In this document: positions 12,201-21,200 of the stretch, one piece after another
Layout: each line of letters opens with the position of its first letter
Position numbering within the stretch: position 1 is the stretch's first letter
Assembly (NCBI GenBank): GCA_011763485.2
Contig: JAANSK020268159.1
Span: 1-21,484 of the forward strand
Source of the DNA: Isoetes engelmannii
Lineage: Eukaryota; Streptophyta; Lycopodiopsida; Isoetales; Isoetaceae
DNA length: 21,484 nt
Reading direction: 5' to 3'
The notes under the pieces: generated by a model
Databases searched by the model: none
Seen by the model: the letters and a program-made list of their open reading frames with translations, nothing else
What the model was told of the DNA's origin: nothing
Program-made: the position numbers and the translations under genes

Positions 12201-15200
12201 AAAGCGAGATATATGAGCATTAGTTCCCTGTCTGGAGTTATCCTCCTACTTACAGTCTTTGCTCTCTCCATTTTTCCCGTCTTGGTGTCACTTCTTTTAG
12301 CCATTCCAGCATTCTGTTTGTACTTAGGCTTATCAGTTTCTTTGGTTTCTCTTTCTTAGCATGCGGTTTCTTTGAAGAATTCCCCTTTGAACAATTAATC
12401 CCACAACCTCTATAAATCAAGCCCAGTTTCAATGAATCTCGGCCCAGCTGGTCCTTTGTCTAGTATGTGGATAATTATCACTGGAAAGACTTATGGTGAC
12501 ATGATAAACTCCAATTCTAATTTCCCTCTGACTGCAAAGTATTCCTCCTTCAGGCACGTCCTTGCAGTTCTCAGCTTCAAGAACTCTCTATGAAATTGTT
12601 TTATGAAAATATGGCAGCCCTTTCATAAGGCTATGTCCCTACCAAAACAAAAAATTTCAACAATCAAACATAGGTAGGTAAACCTCAAAGAAGTTCTTCC
12701 AAGTCTGATAAATGTGTTCCATCAAGATGCAGATTAAAAGCACCGAGCCCTGCCGGATGAGCTGATCTTTATCCTTTTGAGCCCTCTTTCTAGCTTTAGG
12801 ATTTACAACAGCATTGGCTGCAGCTGCCGTGATATGTTGGAGATATGTTGAAACAGAGGCAGATTATGCATATGAAATCCCAAAGAGGCAGCCCATTGCG
12901 AAGCCTTCGCGTACCAACATTCTTGGATTCCTTTTTTCAGCCAACCTTTTTGAAGCCTTGAGTGGAAGCCTGCTTTGACCTTGCTGCGTCGACCCAAGCT
13001 GCTGTACCTTATGCAAAAAAAACACTAACTGGAATGCTGCATCCAGCTGCAGAGGAATGGCTGAAAATTCTGTTAAAATGATAGGATGCGGAACAGAGGC
13101 TTTGCTCATAATCATTTTGAAAAGAAAATGGATTTGTAGCCTCTCTATTTGAGCCCATTCTTTAACTGTCATGTCCATCCCCCGCATCAAGGCTCCGTAT
13201 AAAGCAGCTGGTCGAACTGCCTTGGATAGCTAGAGGGAAGAATCAGATCCTACAACAGGAGCAAAATGGAAGCAGGAAAACATGAACTAGGCGTGACTGT
13301 TCCTTTATAGTAGGTCGTGTTGGAAAAGGATAGAGGGCAAGTTGCAATTTAACATTGAGTCAGATATGCCACGGAGTATGATAAGACATTATAAAAGACG
13401 ATAGCAAATAGGAAAAATTCTTTGGCACTTACTGTTGCAAGTAATTCTCCTGTGAGGTCCCTCATATCATAATCGTCTTGTTCATCACAGAATTTGACCA
13501 GTTTCCAAACAGCTTCACCAACTTTCGCACTGTTCTGCCAACCATCTCTCACATCTCCATCCTTGTAGGAAAGCATGTCAGATTTTCTGTTCCTCAGTTG
13601 GTCACAAATTCTTTGGAGGCTGTAGCAGGTAAAAGAAAATTGGTTTAACTTAGAAAAATTTCTAGTAAGATGATTAGTACCATGGGACTACTTACCACAG
13701 ATTGAACTCAAAAACAAAAAAACTTAATGTCGACTAAGGGATACTAGCAGATTAGAGCAGGGGCAAGTCAAGGAAGATATTCCATCAAGAGAGGCGATTA
13801 TGGTTCAAAAGAATCATTGAAGACCCTTAGGGTCATTGAGATCAAAAGTAATGTCCAGAATAAGGCAACGGGCAGGGCATCTGCACAATGCTGATACTTG
13901 AACAGTTTTTGTTTTGGATTTGCAAGTTAACAAGGGAATATCACAGACCTAAACGGATCTTTAGATATCTATTTTTTTCTTTAACCTTGGATCCTGGCGA
14001 AATTCCCTAATGTTGAATCTATGTAATTATTGTCAGTCAGCAGAAAGGAAGAATAGCACCACCTTCTTAGGCGCAACTGAGGAGGCAAATGTGGTGCTCG
14101 TTGTACAAACTGCAATACAGCACTTAGGTTACAAACATAAGCTAGAACCATTGTCACGTAAATGGTAAGGAAAATATTCATAATGCGCAGCCTGCAAGAC
14201 CTGCACAAATTCGTCTTCAAGTGTCCTTCCAGAGCACAGTTCTGCTTGCAATTTCTTCATGGGCTCAAATGGTTGATACTCAGGAAATGGATCAAGGTTC
14301 TGGAGTGTCAATAATGCAGAATAAGAGCAAGATCCAAAACAGTAACAGTATGTTTTTTAATACCTGTATGTAAGGATGTAGTGATGGATGGGCTCCAACT
14401 GTGATGCTATGAAGCAAAGACAAGACTGCTGAAGATGGTCTCTTCATGTGCCGTTGTTGAGATTTCCTAATCCTGCCTGCTATAGGACGATCCACAACAC
14501 TCGACGTCCCACAATCAGGGTCACAAGCTTCATCAATGCAGCATGACACAAGCCTGGACACAATAGACTACAGAAGTGGCCAAGTTAATAGAACTTGGAG
14601 ACCAAAGCATATAAAATGTGTCTCACCTGAAGTTGATTCCCAAGTACCCAAACAAATGTTCCAGAAGAATATTGCTCAACCTTTCTCATCAGGTCACTTA
14701 GCAAAGAGCAGCACAGATCTTGGAGTTCTGGCACTTCAATTGATTGCAGAACAATGTGAATAAAATACCTGCAAGTCCAGGACCATCATCAAATTCTTGT
14801 TCTAGCAATTCCAAAAACTTGTTTGCCGATTTCTTCCTAAAGTCATTGTTACAGCAGATCCTTCCTAAATGTAATTGGTTACTTTATCCAAAACCCTCAT
14901 TCGAAATTCCCGGTCTGCCTCATCGTTCAGCTTCATCCAATCTTAAGTGAAAACGGTTATATCTGCATAATGTGCAAGTTATTGAAGTCCTTGTACTCAT
15001 CCCTGGACAAACTGTCACTCCACAACTGTCTGAAAACTATGCCAATAGGATGGAAAGCATTGTGACTGCGGATGTCCTGTTCAAGGAGTTCTATTTATTA
15101 TCCAAATTCTCATTCTTTCATGGCATATCATGGATTGATGGGTACCTTGTACAACTCTATGTTTGTCCTTTTATGCTTATATATCAGTTATAAATCCAAC

Positions 15201-18200
15201 GTACTCAACAATGCAAATGACCAAAATGGAAAAAAGACTGTGAAAAGCATAAAACGGAGTTGACTTTACCTGGAAGTACTTGGTACAATTGCTCTCTTAT
15301 GAACAACAGTAAGTATAGCTCCCAACCTTGAAAGGCAATGGTGCCGGTGGCGCGGATGACATGCTGCATCGATTTGATGATGCATTTGAAGTAGCAGCTG
15401 CATGCCAGAAGTCTATTAGGAGTCCATCTTTTTTAGCATGATTATTACTAATGCGATGGTACTAATCACAATAGTTAATAAAATAGGCAAGGATTTAAAC
15501 CATGTCTTATTAAAATTTCCCTGTACAGACATCTCTTGAATTATTCGCGTCAAGCTGTTTATAGATTACATTGTCTTATTGCTCTCATGGACCTGGTCGG
15601 CCTTTCTAGACGGATCATTCTGATTGCCATAATGGCAGGAAAGTTACTGATGAAAGGTGCCACCAACACTATGCAACAATTTTCGTATGATACAGTAGGT
15701 TTGGCATGCCCCATATGCATTTTATTTCATGTTATCTCATCTCACCTGGAAAATGCGATCTGCTCTGAACACCTGCATCTTATCAACCACTCCTCCATCT
15801 TCGCTCAGTTGATCACTGCAGGAAAAGAGTGCATGGTCAAAATATCCCTCCTCGAAACTGTCCCCAAGAGCAATCATCTCTTACACTTCAAGGAACCCAT
15901 CAACTACAGTTCGCACGGATGTAATCACAGCATCTTTAGGGAAAAAAGGCTTCTCTGGCATATCATCTGCACTGCAAAGCTGGAATAGCCCGCCAACTAT
16001 GGAAACCTGGTACGAAAATGATCAATCATTACATCCAATAAGGAAAAGGCAATTGTATTGCTACCCATCGAGACAGAAGTGCAGTTAGTATGATGCATAC
16101 CATAGGCAAGTATCAGAGATAAAACGTATATGATGCATACATAGGCAAGTATCTGACCATAAAAGTTATATGAAGAAATTATAAAAATATAGAATTGTTA
16201 AGAAAAATTATGGATACTATCTCAGCCATTTCAAAGTCTTGTCAAATATAATGGTATGATATGGCTTAATTCATAAAGACGCAATGTCAAGCAAGTCTTT
16301 CCGGCCAAGTACAGAAGGATTTATATACTGGACAGAAAAGAATACGTACCATATGCCTTTCAATAAGGTTATCTCGTTCATCTTCTGACATTCCTGTGCA
16401 TGATAGCATAGAACCTTGTAAAACAGCGGATGCTTTGTCCTGATCACGTGGACATCCACAACAATGAAGAGGGAGCAATGCGGAAAAGATGCTTGTAAAG
16501 TTTTCCCGGAGAAGAGAAGAAACTGATTTTGAGGTAGCCTGTAGCAGTGAAGATGGAACTTCTCTTAATCATTGCCTAAGCGTAGAATTACAGCATTACT
16601 TACTCGAGCTAACCACTGGAGCTCATCGTCACGAGTATCAAGTAACAGATTTGGTATGAGAAACGGAGTGCAGCTTGTAAGGAATTCTTTCGATTCTAAT
16701 TTGCCTGCAATTATATCTCGTATCTGTAAGAGAAAAAAGTCAACAATGTGCAGGCAACAGCTTACAATATCTGTTAACAAAGATATTGCACTGATTGGTT
16801 ATTTTAGAGTCAACCTCAACAAGAGCAGCTAAAGGCATCGCAGCTGTGACCCATCGACTCAAGACTCCAGCAAGTAGCTGCTCCAAGTACTACAAAAGCC
16901 ACAATAAACTCATCGGTCATTTTCATTTCCTCAATGTTAGTGTTAATTCAGAAATACATACTTTCCCCCTAGTGGCATACCCAAGATGTTTAGCAAGCAT
17001 ATCAAAAATAGCAGCAACCAAGCACCTGCAGGAGATATAAAAAAGGATGCTCAGCGCAGACATGGTCCAGTGCCCAACAAAGGCTGCTAAACAAGAAAAG
17101 CAAAAACCGACTGTTGCCTCCAGAAGGCAAATGACATTAGATCGATGATGCATTGCAACTAAATATTGACAAAGTATGATATATTTGCTAGGAGAGTCTG
17201 ATATGTTTGCCAGGGGTAAAATAAGGTCCCCTTAGAGATGTGCATAGGAATATAGGAGATACGGCCTGACCTAATGATGCCACAGTTTCCCAAGAAAGGT
17301 CAACCAAACAAGTCCAAACATAATCTTTTCAACAACAAGAGGATCCATTCCTTCAAATCCACAATTAAAATCAAGATAATCTTTTATCAAAGGAATTGTT
17401 GATTTTGTGATTCTTAAGTGAGGGCCAGAAATGTCGTATTTGCAGCTTCCTTTTCCACTTTTTATTTAATTTCTTATTTTCCATGGGCCTTCATGAGTCT
17501 TGACATCTTATATAGATGTCAATAACTCTTATCCCCTTGTGAAAGCAATCAACTGTAATCTAATTTAACCAAACTGTCAACATCAGTAATTTATTGCAAT
17601 TAGTAAGTCCTTCCCCCATTCTAACCTCTGGCCAGGGTACAGTGCGGCAGCAGCACAAATCATAAATACTGCCTGCATACCATAGCCATTTTAGGTCAGA
17701 CTAACACAATTAGAAGTTGCAAACAATGGCGAGGGGCATCTTCCATACTTCTGACTCTGCATGTTCACTTGAAATCGCGACTTGGCCAAGTGTTATCAAA
17801 GCAGTATCTGCAAATGTACCTTGCATGGCACCTGGCTGACACACTTCTGCAGCAGATATAGTTTTCAATTTTGTTGCCATCGGCAATTTGGTTCCCACAT
17901 TGGAACTGCAATCAGAAACAAAGAGTCAATGTGTGAAACAACCGTGTTAGTAGTTCAAAAAATATCATCTTTCTTTAATTCTTCCATTTTTTCTTATTCC
18001 CCCCCCCCCCCCCCCCGAAAGCTTGTGATATACTCCATCTTACATGTAAAGTCTTTCCCAACCAGTATCTGGTTTTCCAAGACAAGTAATTTTGTTCGAC
18101 TCCCTGGGTTTTTTATAGACGATATTCTGCCATTTCAATTCAACTTAGCAGCCGCTAATCAAAATGTTATTTGGCATTAAGTCAATAAGCTTAAATGGCA

Positions 18201-21200
18201 TGATTTGGCATCTAAAATACGAGGGTAAACCTGACACACCATCCAGCAAGAGAAAGCTTTGTTTAGAGAACACTTTTAGTATTCCAGCTGATAAGACTGG
18301 CTATGTAGAGATTGACTTTCAAATGACGTGAGACTTTCAATGGAACAATTGAAGATGTCTTTCCACCAGATGGAGACTGAGAATTTCTAGGCATATTAAC
18401 AGCAAGAACAGAAAATGCCTGTGCGATCTCGATATGTCCGGCTTAATGAACATTCCATCTTTGCTGTCCTGCCTACTACACATAACAGGTGTCCTTTTAG
18501 ATATTTGACAGCTTTGCATTGCAGCATCTCATGAAACATTATGATCAAAATGTGTGCTCTATCTGTTCATGGACTTTCTGAAAACAAGAAAGGGGTGTTC
18601 TTGAACAAAAAAGGTATTATGAGCCCAAAAGTTAAAAGGCAAGCAGAGATGCTATAGTTTTCTCAGTTGAGCCGTGCTAGGGGGACAATAAGTCCTTGAT
18701 CTTAAGGGAATATTTAAGATGCTTCTTATTAAAGTGATCAGCTTGGTAAAGACGAAAAAGATATGAACTAAGAAAATAATTCTTTTTAATCCTTCTCTAG
18801 GTCTATCCTATAGACATCCATTTTCCCATGGACTTTCCCAAAAGGTAGAATGCGCATTGCAAAGAGGACCTAAGTTTTCTTCAATAACTGGTAGCGCCTT
18901 CCAAGAATATAATGATTGGCAACTCAAACATAGGAGGAGCTCTCAGAGGGGCCGGCCTGGTAGAAAAACAAGGTGCCAAATGATGAAATCAGGACTGCGG
19001 CAGGCATCTTCACCAAATTAACATTTTTTAGCAAATTTTTTAAGACGATTCTCACAATAGATTCTTTTCCTAAGAAACTCATGACATCATTGCAAATTAA
19101 AACCTTGCACATACTGGTCTCATAAATTGTGTGTCTTTGGTAGACGTAGAAAACCTTTCTTTCTTCCTTTTGCCTAAGCATTTGAAACACTCACCAGATA
19201 TCCTGCAATAGATCTTCATGTCCATTCCACGTGTCAAACAGCAAAGGAACTTTGCCGGCAAGTGCAAGTCTAACCCGGAACTCAGGATCATGAAGCAGGG
19301 AAAGAAGTTTTTCAGTCAGAACCTGTACACACATACAAATCCTACTTTAAACATCCATCACACCCATATCCCATAAAATACAATCTACAAAACCAAATAA
19401 ACTGTACCCACCTGTGCAGCTCCAGGATCCACAACAATGAAATTAGATATTGCATCGGCAAGCTTTATGCGCGTATGCCATACGGAAAGTCCCATATTAG
19501 CCATCCTTTCAATAAGTTTTACAAGATCACCATAGCCCTAGCCACACCAACAAGAAAGCTGTCATTAAGCATGCATGCGCATTCCTCTAGTTATCTGTAA
19601 ACTTTTTATCACTGCAATAGTTAAGGTATTAAGAAGAAGAGACAAAACATGGAGCAACATAAGGAAAGATCATAATTGTTGCAATGCTTCAGATGGTAGT
19701 TACCTTCAGGGTAGATTTGCAGCCATTTACTTTTGATATGCTAGAAAGTAAGGTAGATATTGCATCAAGTACTTGTCTGTAAGAAGCCTCAGGATTCAGG
19801 CAGTCTTCTGAAATCTGAACAATCAGCTCTACCTGTTGCGACAAACTAGCACATATTACAAAACTATGTTTTCCCCTCCATTACAAAAAACAGGTAACTT
19901 ACAATCTTAGGCAAGTGATGCAGTGTAGAATCACATATTGCATTACATGCACCAAGAACTAGCTCACTGTGAACCTGCAGATACTGTTTCAATATTGCAA
20001 AATACTTGTGGCACCAAAAAGCTGCCAGATTGCAGTACCTCTTTGTCATGATTACCAAGTAGTAGACTGCTTAACACATTGAAGGTAGCCTCTGGCAGGC
20101 ATTTCGCCATCGCAACCACCATCGATACACAAGAAACTTTCCAGCTGTCATTTTTTGTGCTAGTGGCAGCCAAGAAGCTGTCAAAGCTTTCCGCTGCAGC
20201 ACTGACATGAATTGACGAAGACTCCACTTCAGCATCAAGATCGGCATCCATCAAGGAGATAGACTCATTTATATTTCTGAAACTAGGAGTTGCAAGCAAA
20301 CGGTTGGAACTTTGATGCAGTTCTCGAGCAACTCCAGGTGAGCTTATCAGACTGCTGAGAGTATGCAGTAGACTCTCTAAGATTGAAGTCTTGGTAGTAG
20401 AAGCCTTGCTCTCTTCTGTAATTAAAATACAGTTGCATGGAGTTGCCACAAACTCACACATCAGTGAGACGGATGGAGGAATCTGTGATAATATGCTACT
20501 AACAGACATTTGATTATCATCGTTGTCAAAGCTTTGAAGCACATTCTCAAAGTTTGATTTGCAATGCTGAAGTACCAGAGCTAAATTCTGCCACACTACA
20601 CCCCCTTCAGACCAATCAGATAATGGAGCCGTCCTATACATGAAGCAATAGGAGTAACTCAGAATTTTTCAGTCAAAATGAGGGAAAACAAAAAATAAAG
20701 TACTCGAATGAATGCAAACCGTGAAAAATAAGAAAAACGTGAAAAGACATGACCAAGACTGATTAGAGCAGCTCTAAATGCAATATACAATTATGCTAAT
20801 AAAACTGTCTAAATAGCATGACTGTGCCACTCTATACATACAGCCAAGTCGCATAAAGTACATGCCAAATACGACATGTGTATAGTTTCCTTCTAAAATG
20901 GGGTCCCCGCTTGGAACTTTGAAACTACCAAGGGAGAGGGAGATTAAAATTATTCACACCAAAACCACATGGATCTATAATACCAATGGATTCTTGTATA
21001 GGGGAGAAAAATACAGCTTCCTACTACATAGCAGACCAATACTATGCATTCACTACCTGTATCAAATACCAGAAATAAAGGTTTTAGAAACTTCTCTGCA
21101 ATAGATAACAAACCTATTCTGGACCAAGCCATTTACTCCACAAATGCAATGTGAGATAACTATGGCAAGGTAGAGTATCCTGGGTAACAGCTGCTCTTGT

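Noticed and set aside
14551-14555. Alternative acceptor for exon 17
   Set aside because: It needs two bases from the previous exon, which ends in phase 0. The acceptor at 14568 fits.
14760-14775. One-base frameshift in ATM between the KKSANK-like peptide and YFIHIV
   Set aside because: Using the adjacent CAG acceptor makes the upstream peptide intronic. STS-R-YFIHI then joins in frame and fits plant ATM as I recall it.
15600-15700. Minus-strand peptide VAPFISNFPAIMAIRM as an extra ATM exon
   Set aside because: Its possible splice sites do not match the phases of the flanking exons, which join directly.
15881-15883. In-frame stop in ATM, suggesting a pseudogene
   Set aside because: The TAA sits in GTAAGAG, a consensus donor. 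Splicing to CTGCAG at 15816 removes it and gives the correct phase and a peptide fitting plant ATM.
15536-15988. 150-codon open frame on the plus strand
   Set aside because: It lies opposite two ATM exons and their introns, has no domain motif, and reads as a shadow of the minus-strand coding sequence.
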